51,653 bases of DNA from Muribaculaceae bacterium (GCA_017555085.1 JAFZHD010000044.1:1-51653); one strand, 5' to 3'. Shown: positions 34,677-44,313, counted from the stretch's first letter. Numbers and translations are program-made. Notes: a model not told the origin generated them from the sequence alone.

Positions 34677-35813
34677 ATGAAATTTACCCTATCAAAGCAG
34701 CGATTTATACTTGCAACAATGTTGCTGGTAGTCGTTATGGCATTTATCTCGTGTGACGACGACAATGGTCCTCAATACGAGAGCGGCAACCTCATCACTT
34801 GGGATGTGGTTACCACCGACATTCCCGTTGGCCGCGCTCTGATAGACAAAAACGAAGAATTAAATTTGGCCTGCTCAACAGGTAAATCTATCGGCATTAA
34901 GTCATCTTACATTCTTGACGGAAAAGTCTCACAAAATGTGCTTGGCAATCCCGACGGCGATGTGAGCTTGACATATAGCAAAACACCCGTAACCGAACAT
35001 CTCAACGGTTGGTCTTATGGCAAAACCGCCGCTTATTGGGAACTCGGCGCCAAATACACCTTCAACGCCTACTACCCAATGGACATCACCAAAAACGGCA
35101 ACGATATCACAACCTCTGACAATTCTCCCTTTGTGATTAGACACAATGCAAAATATAATCAAGAAGACCTGATGATGACCTATGCAACGGTCAACACCGA
35201 ATCAAATTCGTTCTCGACATCATCACCGGTCGTTCTTAAAATGCAGCACATGCTTTCGGCGCTCACATTCCGCTTCTCGTTCCAAAACAGAGACAACACC
35301 ACATTTGCCGCTACCGACACTTTAACGGCATTCAGTCTTAAAAACACCGAGAGCAACAAAGGCATATACACCTACGGCAAACTCGAATTTGGCATTTACA
35401 ACACCGACGGCACTCTCGACGGCGACAGCATTCACTGGACAAACATCTCGGGCGCAGTGAGTCCGGGCGAAAAGATATATGAGTGGACCGGCATCAGCCC
35501 CATGACATCAACAAACGGAACTGTTCAAACGGGCGGAGTTCTCGACTATGCCATTCCTTATAGTTCGGGCAACTACTCCGACAACGATACATTCATCTTG
35601 CTTATTCCGCAAGAAATTGACGGCACAACCCAAGTTTGCTATCAACTCAAATCGACCGACAACACCGAGCACAGTTTCATTTTGCCCAATGTTACCTATC
35701 TCCCCGGCAAGAGATACCACTACGACATTCACATCAGCAGCACCGACATTGAAGTCTCACTGACAATCGCCGATTGGAACAAGAGATATTCATCAGTCAT
35801 CATTACCCCCTAA
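34677..35813 (+). CDS. Fimbrillin family lipoprotein (second)
   Basis: 378 residues with lipobox MAFISC (Cys27). The mature part has the fimbrillin signature VVLKMQHMLSALTFRFSFQ near the middle and a C-terminus LPGKRYHYDIHIS...LTIADWNKRY typical of Mfa_like_1 proteins. Its position after the probable major fimbrillin suggests a minor or accessory pilus subunit. It starts 18 bases after the intercistronic hairpin. Confidence 0.88.
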   Translation: MKFTLSKQRFILATMLLVVVMAFISCDDDNGPQYESGNLITWDVVTTDIPVGRALIDKNEELNLACSTGKSIGIKSSYILDGKVSQNVLGNPDGDVSLTYSKTPVTEHLNGWSYGKTAAYWELGAKYTFNAYYPMDITKNGNDITTSDNSPFVIRHNAKYNQEDLMMTYATVNTESNSFSTSSPVVLKMQHMLSALTFRFSFQNRDNTTFAATDTLTAFSLKNTESNKGIYTYGKLEFGIYNTDGTLDGDSIHWTNISGAVSPGEKIYEWTGISPMTSTNGTVQTGGVLDYAIPYSSGNYSDNDTFILLIPQEIDGTTQVCYQLKSTDNTEHSFILPNVTYLPGKRYHYDIHISSTDIEVSLTIADWNKRYSSVIITP

Positions 35814-35826
35814 CACAATCACATCT

Positions 35827-37413
35827 ATGAGACATTTTACGATATTAGGACTTTTGATGCTACTGTTTGTCGGTTGCAATCAATTTGAGGAAATCGACAA
35901 CAACGATTCGGCACAGCTCACATTCCGAATTGCCATACCTTCAACCGACTCTCGCAGCAATGTGAGCGAACACCCCGACTCGCCCCAAAATTGGGAACAA
36001 TATGAACGAGCCGTTGACGGCCGATATATTTACAGTCTATCGGTATATCTCTTTGACAAAAACAAAGTGAAAGTCGCAGCAATAGAAAACCTGACTTTCA
36101 CAAACGAGACTACCGAAACAATCGTAGAATTTGACAACACCTCATTAAAGAAAGGCCAAAGTTACACCCTTATGGCCGTAGCCAACTACAAAGGGCTCAC
36201 TATAAACGGCACAACATACCTCAGCGCATTAACCAAAGATTGGAATGCAAGCGATTACAACTCGCTCATGAGTTATCTCATTTCAAACACAAGCGACAAT
36301 GTGTGTGACAAAGACAAAATGCGACCGCTGTCATTAATTAAAGACATTACGCTGCACCACGGACACAATGTGATTAGCGGCGAACTGCAACGCACCTTTG
36401 CGCGATTGAGAATCATGCTCAAAAACAACAGTGCCACTCTGCCGTTAAAAATAAACGACCTCAAATTTAACGAAAATTTCACCCAAAAAGACGCCTATGT
36501 ATTTGACGACGGCAGCGACAACAAATACTCTCGCACAAAAGCCGCCCCCCTATCAACATCGGCCCACGCATTGCAGGCATTTGAACCCGGACAAATCGAA
36601 TCGGGCAATACACAAGTCATTTTTGACGGATACATCCTTGAGAGCAAATTGAGCGAAAACCAATTTTATGAATACACCCTCGACCTGGCCTATTACCCCA
36701 ACGGCGAAGAGCCTGAGGAGCCCGAAGAACCGGAGGAACCAGAAACCTTCACTTGGACCGAAATAAAACAAGCCGCCAATGTAACCGCGGGAGAGTATCT
36801 GCTTCTGAACTGTTACAACAAATACTATGTCACTGAAAACGGAGCCACCGCTGGCGCTCTCATTGAGTCAGACATAAACTTGCCCAATGTCAACAATAGC
36901 CACATTTGGCAATTCATCTCCACTGGCGACGGCAGCAATACATATTACATCAAAAACAAAGCCACAGGAAAATACTTCCAAGAGCCGCTATATAATTCGG
37001 CATTGACACTTGACGACAGCCCAGTCAAATTCACTATCGGCGACTACCCCTATGGCGAATCAATCACGCTTAAAGGGTCGCAACGATATTTGATTCTCTC
37101 ATACACATACTATGGTTGGATGGTAAGTGGTAACACATCGGCCAACTCATACAGTAATTTCAATCTCTACAAGAAAACATCAGCATCTCGCTCTACCTCG
37201 CGAGCAAGCGGCAGCAGCAAAGTGACATTCAACACGCCAATAAAACTGACCACAATCGACCCCGTCACCAATCAGGCATCATACACCACCGAGATAAAGC
37301 GCAACGACTTTATCAATGTTTACATAACCGTTCGATACAACACCGCAAAAGGTCAAATCGAATATGAGGTTGTAGATTGGGAACATGTCGAAGGTGATGT
37401 CGAATTTAATTAA
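35827..37413 (+). CDS. Mfa-like minor fimbrial lipoprotein with ricin-like insertion
   Basis: 528 residues with lipobox LLFVGC (Cys17). Residues 25-290 have the fimbrial two-sandwich pattern (YIYSLSVYLFDKNKVKVA, RTFARLRIMLKNN). An acidic Pro/Glu linker (EPEEPEEPEEPE, near 295-306) leads into a segment of about 140 residues (YLLLNCYNKYYVTENG, HIWQFISTGDGSNTYYIKN, KATGKYFQE) with the repeating pattern of ricin-type beta-trefoil domains. The fimbrial fold then resumes (TEIKRNDFINVYITVRY...IEYEVVDWE). The lectin-like module is thus inserted into the C-terminal sandwich, suggesting carbohydrate binding near the pilus tip. Confidence 0.8.
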   Translation: MRHFTILGLLMLLFVGCNQFEEIDNNDSAQLTFRIAIPSTDSRSNVSEHPDSPQNWEQYERAVDGRYIYSLSVYLFDKNKVKVAAIENLTFTNETTETIVEFDNTSLKKGQSYTLMAVANYKGLTINGTTYLSALTKDWNASDYNSLMSYLISNTSDNVCDKDKMRPLSLIKDITLHHGHNVISGELQRTFARLRIMLKNNSATLPLKINDLKFNENFTQKDAYVFDDGSDNKYSRTKAAPLSTSAHALQAFEPGQIESGNTQVIFDGYILESKLSENQFYEYTLDLAYYPNGEEPEEPEEPEEPETFTWTEIKQAANVTAGEYLLLNCYNKYYVTENGATAGALIESDINLPNVNNSHIWQFISTGDGSNTYYIKNKATGKYFQEPLYNSALTLDDSPVKFTIGDYPYGESITLKGSQRYLILSYTYYGWMVSGNTSANSYSNFNLYKKTSASRSTSRASGSSKVTFNTPIKLTTIDPVTNQASYTTEIKRNDFINVYITVRYNTAKGQIEYEVVDWEHVEGDVEFN

Positions 37414-37425
37414 TCTCTATAAGAA

Positions 37426-40400
37426 ATGAAAAAAGCGTTACTATATATAATTTTATGTTTGGCGGTGCTCATCACATCGTGTGTCGACGACCGCTTTGAC
37501 ATCAAAAGTTCGCTTGGCGAAGGCGAGACAATAGCCACCCTTAATTTCGGCCACAAAAGTTTTGACGAAGTCGAAATCAACTCTCGCGCCACATTGAGTG
37601 CAGCCACCGAGTCGCGCATCGAAAACCTGTTTGTATACATCTTTGACAGCAACGGCAAGCGCGTTTATGCGCAATACTTTGACCAAGCATCAAAAGCGGG
37701 TCAGTCAACTGCCAACCCCGACGAGTATTGGACCGTCAACAACTATACCGAAAAGAACAAAACTGCCACCAACGGCGAGGTGCACATGAAAGTACCGGTG
37801 CTCACAGGTGGTAGCATATATGTTGTGGCCAACCTCAATGCCGACATGATGAACATTTCGCCCGAGGCTTTACTCATGATTGACAACCTCGACGACCTGA
37901 AAAAATTGGATGTGTCGCTCAGCCAAGAAATCACATCGCGCACAGGCAATTTCTTAATGAGCGGCATTGCCACAAACATCAACATTGCCGAAAGTGGCGA
38001 TATCACACAATATGGCTCAAATGTAGTTGTCGACCTTTCACGCCTTGACGCCAAAGTTTCGGTAAAAATAGCTCTTGGCACCGACCCCACAAAAATACCC
38101 CAAGGCATCACTCTCAAACGCTTTATTCCCGAGTCTTGGCAAGTAATGCGTATGCCCAAAGCATGCAACCTCATCGAATGTGGTGACAATGCCGATGAAA
38201 TGGGCTTCTTTGATAGCGACGAACTGTTTTTTGAAAGCACCGATGCCACCGGCTTCGGCTTTTCATTCTATGTAATGGAAAACAAGAAAAGCGCGTCGGG
38301 CCTTACATCATATCATCAACGCGACGAGCGCCACAAAAATGCCGACGGCACATACGACCTCACAAAGGGCATGTGGAAACATATTGATGACAATGCGACT
38401 TATATGGTCATCAAAGGCCGCCTGCAAATCACCGAGCAAGTTGACCCCGACAACATTTTCTCAATGCAATATCTCGAAGCCGATGTCGTGTATTACATTC
38501 ACCTCGGCAACTTCGGCAGCAGCAACGATACAAAAAGCGAAAAATTCAACAATTTTTCGGCCAACCGCAACACCCACTATAACTACAACATCTCAATTTA
38601 TGGCGTTGACAACATCATTATTGAGGTTGTTGAAGACCGCGAAAACCAATCGGGAGCAACAGGCAATGTGTATAAATCGCGCGAAGAGATTCTCACCTAC
38701 GATGCACATTATGGCCAACGCGTTTATCGCGTTGATGCCGAAGATATCAACGACACCACCCTCACATGGTATGTCAAAACAGCCTTTTGCGAAGGTCGCC
38801 CCGGCCTTGAATTTGGCACCGAGAACCCTAATCTTGACTACAAATGGGCATGGTTTAAGGTGAACAAAATAGGAAACAACAATATGTATTCCGAAAACAA
38901 CCAATGGTATCCCGGCAATCAATACCAATCAATAAACGAGTTAGATAATGACGACCTATGGAATGTAAACGAGTTTGTCGAATGGTTGCGTGCCGAGAAA
39001 ATAAAGTTCCGTACAGCACCCGACAGCGAAAAAAACACCGCAAGTGCTTTCCGACTTGATAAATATGGCCGTTATAGCATCTATGCAACCATATTTGTCG
39101 ATGAAAACTATTATGAGTTCCATCCTCTGACGGGAGAGCAGGACCCTGAATTGTGGAAACAATTTGTAAACAAGCCCCACCGCATCATGCACATCTTGTG
39201 CGAAAGCCAACATAGCAAGGACCAAGAAAGTTCGCTCACAAACAGCATCATAACCTTGCGCCAACGTTCTATACAAACCGTTTACAACACCAATAAGGCT
39301 GATGTTCATACCGCTTGGGGTTGCGAAACTGTTGACGAATTTATCAACAGTCAATTATTCTATTTCAGCACCGATGAATCTACCGATTGGGGCGACAACG
39401 AAAATCTCAAACGAGAGTATTTCCCTTACAAAAATTACAGTAAGGAACTCGGGATATTGGGGCAACCATCTAAATTCAACGGGCTATACAATTCTATTAA
39501 AATGTGGGGTATCACACCCAATGACACCCGTTGGGACACATACTTCGACTACAATAGACCCAACAACTACACCTCAACTTTAACATCAACCGAAACCCAT
39601 TTCCTTGCCGATGACAAAAAGAAAACCACATTGCGTTATTCAAGTCTTATGCGCAATCGCGACAATGACGGCGACAAAATTATCGGCGAAGATGAAATTC
39701 GTTGGTATGTTGCTACGTTAGACCAACTTTATGACCTTTACATCGGACAATTAGGTATTGACAAAGAAGCATACCTTTACCCCGACGAAATGATAACACG
39801 AAACAATGAGACATTTCCTCTACGCGACAATTACTCAGGTGTAGAAAAATGGCGTAATCACATTATAGCAAGCACATGGATTGACTTTGACCACCAGTCA
39901 ATGGATAATGATGGGGCTTATTATGCCGAAGCTGATAATTATGCAGACCCTCAGGTTTTATGGTCAGAAGAAGGTCTTTCTATCAGTTATTACCGACGAA
40001 CCGATTGGACTCCCACGGCCCCCCTTTCAACCCGAAGCGTCAGAAATTTAGGTATAACAAACCCCGAAATGTATAAAAATGATGATACTGCTGACGAAGG
40101 AGGCTACCCCCAACCCCTTATTATAGCAAATGAAAAAGCAGACGGCAATTACGAGTTTGACTTGACTAACATGAACCCCAAATCAATTCGCTTTTTCACC
40201 TCTCATGAATTGGAAGTCGGCAACGAAAACTCTGAGACAAGTAAAATATACTACGGATTTGAAACAGGCCCTGTTTTCTACCGAGATAACGCTGGTAATT
40301 CCAACAACAACAAAGATAATTACTTGAAACTCAAACAAGACCTCGAAAACAGCATTGATGTGGGCTGCCCAACTGGATATCGCGTGCCCAATGTTCGCGA

Positions 40401-40632
40401 AGGAGCCATAATGGCTCTTTATTGCAGCGAAGCATGGTGGGACAAAATACCATATAACGGCTCTTCTTACAACGAAACCATGGTATCGACCTATTTCTCA
40501 TTAGGTAATCCCGAAATCGGAGGCTATGGTTATGCCGATTACTCTTATAGTTGGATGTTTGGCAAGAGGTCGGCCACACTCGGCAAAAGTAATGTCCGCA
40601 ACATTATCCCCGTTCGAGATATCCGAAAATAG
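37426..40632 (+). CDS. Large fimbrial tip lipoprotein (DUF4906-like)
   Basis: 1068 residues with lipobox AVLITSC (Cys19). The N-terminal 330 residues are Mfa-like (SRIENLFVYIFDSNGKRVYA, GGSIYVVANLNADM, DLSRLDAKVSVKIAL). The large remainder matches the DUF4906 tip-adhesin pattern, ending in a C-type-like region (VGCPTGYRVPNVREGAIMAL ... SYSWMFGKRSATLGKS). Such proteins occupy the end of Bacteroidales fimbrial operons and are thought to be tip adhesins. It starts 13 bases after the preceding stop and is the last gene of the operon. Confidence 0.85.
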   Translation: MKKALLYIILCLAVLITSCVDDRFDIKSSLGEGETIATLNFGHKSFDEVEINSRATLSAATESRIENLFVYIFDSNGKRVYAQYFDQASKAGQSTANPDEYWTVNNYTEKNKTATNGEVHMKVPVLTGGSIYVVANLNADMMNISPEALLMIDNLDDLKKLDVSLSQEITSRTGNFLMSGIATNINIAESGDITQYGSNVVVDLSRLDAKVSVKIALGTDPTKIPQGITLKRFIPESWQVMRMPKACNLIECGDNADEMGFFDSDELFFESTDATGFGFSFYVMENKKSASGLTSYHQRDERHKNADGTYDLTKGMWKHIDDNATYMVIKGRLQITEQVDPDNIFSMQYLEADVVYYIHLGNFGSSNDTKSEKFNNFSANRNTHYNYNISIYGVDNIIIEVVEDRENQSGATGNVYKSREEILTYDAHYGQRVYRVDAEDINDTTLTWYVKTAFCEGRPGLEFGTENPNLDYKWAWFKVNKIGNNNMYSENNQWYPGNQYQSINELDNDDLWNVNEFVEWLRAEKIKFRTAPDSEKNTASAFRLDKYGRYSIYATIFVDENYYEFHPLTGEQDPELWKQFVNKPHRIMHILCESQHSKDQESSLTNSIITLRQRSIQTVYNTNKADVHTAWGCETVDEFINSQLFYFSTDESTDWGDNENLKREYFPYKNYSKELGILGQPSKFNGLYNSIKMWGITPNDTRWDTYFDYNRPNNYTSTLTSTETHFLADDKKKTTLRYSSLMRNRDNDGDKIIGEDEIRWYVATLDQLYDLYIGQLGIDKEAYLYPDEMITRNNETFPLRDNYSGVEKWRNHIIASTWIDFDHQSMDNDGAYYAEADNYADPQVLWSEEGLSISYYRRTDWTPTAPLSTRSVRNLGITNPEMYKNDDTADEGGYPQPLIIANEKADGNYEFDLTNMNPKSIRFFTSHELEVGNENSETSKIYYGFETGPVFYRDNAGNSNNNKDNYLKLKQDLENSIDVGCPTGYRVPNVREGAIMALYCSEAWWDKIPYNGSSYNETMVSTYFSLGNPEIGGYGYADYSYSWMFGKRSATLGKSNVRNIIPVRDIRK

Positions 40633-40745
40633 GGTCAAAAAACGCGCAAAAAACTTGACAATAGCACCATAAAATAGATATGCAGCCATGTGTCTCCTTT
40701 TTTTGAGCAAGACGGTGATTTTAATATCAACTTTTTTCTAAAACA

Positions 40746-40777
40746 TTTGATTATAAGCAAATAAATTCGTACCTTTG
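40746..40777 (+). promoter_or_regulatory. Promoter of rplM-rpsI
   Basis: TTTG (40746-40749) and TACCTTTG (40770-40777) with a 20-base spacer match the Bacteroidetes consensus almost exactly. No clear terminator separates it from the fimbrial operon (40633-40740). Confidence 0.88.
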
Positions 40778-40804
40778 CAGTCCGATTATGTCCAAATTAA
40801 TATC

Positions 40805-40870
40805 GTGACACGGGTTCTGATGACGCTTCTGGCCGAGCGCCACCTTAACTACGGTCAAATTTAACTAACT
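40805..40870 (+). ncRNA. Possible structured leader of the rplM mRNA
   Basis: A GC-richer stretch between the promoter and the GTG start (GTGACACGGGTTCTGATGAC and onward) can form a small hairpin CGCT/AGCG (40824-40827/40836-40839). It could be an autoregulatory leader; I cannot assign a family, and the hairpin is short. Confidence 0.3.
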
Positions 40871-40889
40871 ATTAATCAAACATTTAAAC

Positions 40890-41369
40890 GTGGATACTTT
40901 AAGTTACAAAACCGTATCACCTAACGCCCAAAACGTAAATCGCGAATGGGTAGTTATCGATGCTACTGACCAAGTTCTTGGTCGTCTTTGCGCGAAAGTT
41001 GCGAAAATTCTTCGCGGCAAGCACAAACCCACATATTCTCCCTTCGTAGAATGTGGTGACAATGTTATCATCATCAACGCTGACAAAGTGGTTCTCACTG
41101 GCAAAAAGATGACAGACCGTATTTACCTCCGTTACACAGGTTACCCCGGTGGTCAACGTTCAGCAAACCCTGCTATCCTCATGCAGAAATCTTACAACCC
41201 CCACATCAAGGCTGGTCACCACCCCTTGTTCATCCAAGTTGTAAAAGGTATGCTCCCCAAAAACCGCCTCGGTCGTGCCATCATCAAAAACTTGCACGTA
41301 TATAACGGCGCAGAGCATCCCCACACTGCTCAAAATCCCAAAGTTATTGACATCAACAAAATGAAATAA
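40890..41369 (+). CDS. rplM: 50S ribosomal protein uL13 (GTG start)
   Basis: 159 residues starting at GTG 40890 (VDTLSYKTVSPNAQ, read as Met). Bacteroidales uL13 proteins begin MDTLSYKT, which decides the start. Conserved segments include WVVIDATDQVLGRLCAKVAK, HKPTYSPFVECGD and YPGGQRSANP. A primary 23S rRNA-binding assembly protein. Seven bases separate it from rpsI. Confidence 0.97.
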   Translation: MDTLSYKTVSPNAQNVNREWVVIDATDQVLGRLCAKVAKILRGKHKPTYSPFVECGDNVIIINADKVVLTGKKMTDRIYLRYTGYPGGQRSANPAILMQKSYNPHIKAGHHPLFIQVVKGMLPKNRLGRAIIKNLHVYNGAEHPHTAQNPKVIDINKMK

Positions 41370-41376
41370 TTGAAGT

Positions 41377-41763
41377 ATGGAAACAGTTAATGCAGTAGGC
41401 CGTCGTAAAGCTGCCATCGCACGAGTAATCGTTAAAGAAGGCAACGGCACAATCACAATCAACAAACGCGCTCTCGATGTATATTTCCCCTCATCTATAC
41501 TTCAATACATCGTTAAACAGCCCCTCGCTACTCTCGACGTAGTTGAAAAATATGACATCAAGGTAAATCTTTGCGGTGGCGGTTACAAAGGTCAAGCCGA
41601 AGCTCTTCGTCTTGCTATCGCTCGTGCACTTGTTAAGATTAACCCCGAAGACAAACCCGCTTTGCGTGCTGAAGGCTTCATGACTCGTGACCCCCGTTCT
41701 GTTGAACGTAAGAAACCTGGTCAACCCAAAGCTCGTAAACGCTTCCAGTTCTCAAAACGTTAA
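41377..41763 (+). CDS. rpsI: 30S ribosomal protein uS9
   Basis: 128 residues, normal length, starting METVNAVGRRKAAIARV and ending with the conserved basic tail KARKRFQFSKR that reaches the P-site tRNA. Standard partner of rplM. Confidence 0.98.
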   Translation: METVNAVGRRKAAIARVIVKEGNGTITINKRALDVYFPSSILQYIVKQPLATLDVVEKYDIKVNLCGGGYKGQAEALRLAIARALVKINPEDKPALRAEGFMTRDPRSVERKKPGQPKARKRFQFSKR

Positions 41764-41888
41764 TATTCTTGCGGCTTGACTTCCGCATTGATATATACAA
41801 GTGTTTAGTATCTAAACTGCACAGATGGACACATTCCCTACTTTGCAGTTGTAATTAAAAAAGAATGTAAACAAATACAACAAAAAAA
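41764..41888 (+). promoter_or_regulatory. rpsI-rpsB intergenic region with hairpins and -7-like site
   Basis: It contains the hairpin GCGG/CCGC (41771-41786), the hairpin GTTTAG/CTAAAC (41803-41817) and CTACTTTGCAG near 41840-41850, a one-base-short relative of the -7 consensus. The structures may form a leader for rpsB-tsf control; whether a separate promoter exists is unclear. Confidence 0.4.
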
Positions 41889-42695
41889 ATGTCAACACCT
41901 AAATTTGAACAACTCTTAGAAGCAGGTTGCCATTTCGGTCACCTTAAAAGAAAATGGAATCCTGCTATGGCTCCTTACATCTTCATGGAGCGCAACGGTA
42001 TCCACATCATCGACCTCTACAAAACTGCTGCGAAAGTAGAAGAGGCTGCAGCTGCTCTCAAAAGCATCGCTAAATCAGGCAAAAAAGTGCTTTTCGTAGC
42101 AACTAAAAAACAAGCAAAACAAGTTGTTGCCGACAAAGCAACTTCTATCAATATGCCCTACGTTATCGAACGCTGGCCCGGTGGTATGCTCACTAACTTC
42201 GCTACTATCCGCAAAGCTGTGAAGAAGATGACTTCTATCGACAAGATGACAAAAGACGGCACATTTGACAACCTCTCAAAACGCGAAAAACTCCAAATTA
42301 CTCGTCAACGCGCTAAACTCGAAAAGACTCTCGGTTCAATCGCTGACCTCAACCGTCTTCCCTCAGCGCTCTTCGTTATCGACGTAATGAAAGAACACAT
42401 CGCTGTTGCAGAAGCAAACCGCCTCGGTATCCCCGTGTTTGCTATGGTTGACACTAACTCTGACCCCTCAAACGTGGATTATGTAATCCCCGCTAACGAC
42501 GACGCTTCTAAATCAATCGAAATCATCCTCGACACTGTATGTGCTGCGATGGCTGAAGGTCTCGAAGAACGCAAAGCAGAAAAAGTTGACACTCTTGCTG
42601 CTGGCGAAGAAGGCGAAGCTGCTCCCGTTAAACGCGAACGTCGCAAAGTTGCTCGCAAAGCAGTTGAAGAAGCTCCCGCTGAATCAGCTGAATAA
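41889..42695 (+). CDS. rpsB: 30S ribosomal protein uS2
   Basis: 268 residues. Family segments are LLEAGCHFGHLKRKWNPAM, MERNGIHIIDLYKT, WPGGMLTNFATI and GIPVFAMVDTNSDP. The C-terminal extension (about 230-268) is Glu/Ala/Arg-rich. Co-transcribed with tsf (51-base gap). Confidence 0.98.
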   Translation: MSTPKFEQLLEAGCHFGHLKRKWNPAMAPYIFMERNGIHIIDLYKTAAKVEEAAAALKSIAKSGKKVLFVATKKQAKQVVADKATSINMPYVIERWPGGMLTNFATIRKAVKKMTSIDKMTKDGTFDNLSKREKLQITRQRAKLEKTLGSIADLNRLPSALFVIDVMKEHIAVAEANRLGIPVFAMVDTNSDPSNVDYVIPANDDASKSIEIILDTVCAAMAEGLEERKAEKVDTLAAGEEGEAAPVKRERRKVARKAVEEAPAESAE

Positions 42696-42746
42696 TCAGA
42701 GTTTAAGATTATAACAAATTTAATAACCGCTTAAAATTAAAATATT

Positions 42747-43742
42747 ATGGCAGTTACAATGGCAGAAATCACCAAACTTCGCAACATCACAAGCGCAGGT
42801 TTGATGGACTGCAAAAAAGCACTCGCTGAAGCAGAAGGCGACATCGACAAAGCTGTTGAAATCCTTCGCAAAAAAGGTCAAGCAGTTGCTGCTAAACGCG
42901 AAGACCGCGAAGCATCTGAAGGTTGCGTACTCGCTAAAGTTTGTGGCGAATATGCAGCAGTAGTAGCTCTCAAATGCGAAACTGACTTCGTTGCTAAAAA
43001 CGCTGGTTTCGTTGACCTCACCAAAAAAATCCTCGATGCTGCTATCGAAAACAAAGTGAAATCAGCCGACGAACTCAAAGCTATCGTTCTCGACGGTCAA
43101 ACTATCGAAGCTCTCATCGTTGAACAAGTTGGTAAGACTGGCGAAAAGATGGAAATCGGTGCATTCGAATATGTTGAGGCTCCTGGTGTTGTTGCTTACA
43201 ACCACTTCGGTAACAAACTCGCTACTATCGTTGCTTTCAACAAAGCTGGTATCGAAGAGCAAGTTTACAAAAAAGTTGCAATGCAAGTTGCTTCTATGAA
43301 CCCCCTCGCAGTTGACGAATGTGACGTTGCTGAAGAAGTAAAAGAAAAAGAAATCGCTGTTGCTATCGAAAAAACAAAAGCAGAACAAGTGCAAAAAGCA
43401 GTTGACGCTGCATTGAAAAAAGCAGGTATCAACCCCGCTCACGTGGACACAGAAGACCACATGGAAAGCAACAAGGCAAAAGGTTGGATTACTGAAGAAG
43501 ATGTAGTTAAAGCAAAAGAAATCATCGCTACAGTATCAGCTGAAAAGGCTGCTAACCTCCCCGAAGCAATGATTCAAAACATCGCGAAAGGTCGTCTCGG
43601 CAAATTCTTGAAAGAAGTTTGCTTGTTGAACCAAGAAGATGTTACTTCTGATGACAAAAAATCAGTAAGAGAAACTTTGAAAGCAGTTGATGCTGAATTG
43701 ACAGTTCTCTCTTTCAAACGCGTTAACCTCAACGCAGACTAA
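42747..43742 (+). CDS. tsf: Elongation factor Ts
   Basis: 331 residues. The N-terminal UBA-like region (ITKLRNITSAGLMDCKKAL) and the TDFVAKN motif that engages EF-Tu are present. The protein is longer than E. coli EF-Ts (283) because of an added charged segment in the middle (EVKEKEIAVAIEKTKAEQVQ), as in other Bacteroidales. It catalyses GDP release from EF-Tu. Confidence 0.98.
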   Translation: MAVTMAEITKLRNITSAGLMDCKKALAEAEGDIDKAVEILRKKGQAVAAKREDREASEGCVLAKVCGEYAAVVALKCETDFVAKNAGFVDLTKKILDAAIENKVKSADELKAIVLDGQTIEALIVEQVGKTGEKMEIGAFEYVEAPGVVAYNHFGNKLATIVAFNKAGIEEQVYKKVAMQVASMNPLAVDECDVAEEVKEKEIAVAIEKTKAEQVQKAVDAALKKAGINPAHVDTEDHMESNKAKGWITEEDVVKAKEIIATVSAEKAANLPEAMIQNIAKGRLGKFLKEVCLLNQEDVTSDDKKSVRETLKAVDAELTVLSFKRVNLNAD

Positions 43743-43767
43743 TTTGTAGTCATAACATCCATCCATA

Positions 43768-43809
43768 GAACGAGTCGATAACATCAAGTTATCGGCTCGT
43801 TCACTTTTT
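43768..43809 (+). terminator. Terminator of rpsB-tsf
   Basis: A 15-bp stem with one G-U pair (43768-43782 with 43788-43802), loop ATCAA, then ACTTTTTA. Confidence 0.92.
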
Positions 43810-43916
43810 ATGTGATAGCAAGCACCTACACCTTTTACCGCGCCCTACCGCCAAGTCCCTCAAATCCATAGCTACTATAATCTCCATAGTTTCTATACCC
43901 TGGGCGGCCACAAAAA

Positions 43917-43957
43917 AAGCAGATGAACCTAATGGTCCACCTGCTTATGTTTTTTTA
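43917..43957 (-). terminator. Terminator of the HU gene
   Basis: An imperfect 12-bp stem (43917-43928 with 43935-43946) flanked by A7 on the left and T-rich sequence on the right can act for both strands, chiefly for the HU gene ending at 43971. Confidence 0.6.
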
Positions 43958-43970
43958 ATGCTGTATGCTA

Positions 43971-44243
43971 TTATTTTACTTTTTCAGCGAGTTCAGCACC
44001 TGCTTTGAATTTCACAACTTTGCGAGCAGCGATTTCAATTTTTTCTTTGCTTTTGGGGTTGATACCTACGCGAGCTGCTTTTTCAGCAACAGAGAATGTA
44101 CCGAAACCGATGAGAGCAACTTTGTCACCATTTACCATAGCGTCAGAGATGGTAGCGATAGTTGCTTCGAGCGCTGCTTTTGCATCTACTTTTGAGATAC
44201 CTGCTTTTTCAGCGATAGCAGAAATGAGTTCTGTCTTGTTCAT
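43971..44243 (-). CDS. hup: HU-family DNA-binding protein
   Basis: A 90-residue histone-like protein of normal length: MNKTELISAIAEKAGISKVD start, GFGTFSVAEKAAR before the DNA-binding arm, GINPKSKEKIEI with the intercalating Pro in the arm tip, and VVKFKAGAELAEKVK end. It is a dimeric nucleoid protein that bends DNA. The only clearly supported minus-strand gene in the window, convergent with tsf and divergent from the rhomboid gene. Confidence 0.97.
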   Translation of the reverse strand: MNKTELISAIAEKAGISKVDAKAALEATIATISDAMVNGDKVALIGFGTFSVAEKAARVGINPKSKEKIEIAARKVVKFKAGAELAEKVK

Positions 44244-44283
44244 AATAAAAAATGTATTAGGTTAGTTTTCAATATTATTGTCG

Positions 44284-44313
44284 CAAATATAATGATTTAT
44301 TATAACAAATCAA
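44284..44313 (-). promoter_or_regulatory. Promoter of the HU gene
   Basis: On the minus strand TATATTTG (44291-44284) with TTG at 44313-44311, spacer 19 bases. The transcript would have a leader of about 35 bases. Confidence 0.75.

Noticed and set aside
43965..44265. Plus-strand open frames opposite the HU gene
   Set aside because: They are antisense shadows of a clearly conserved HU gene on the minus strand.
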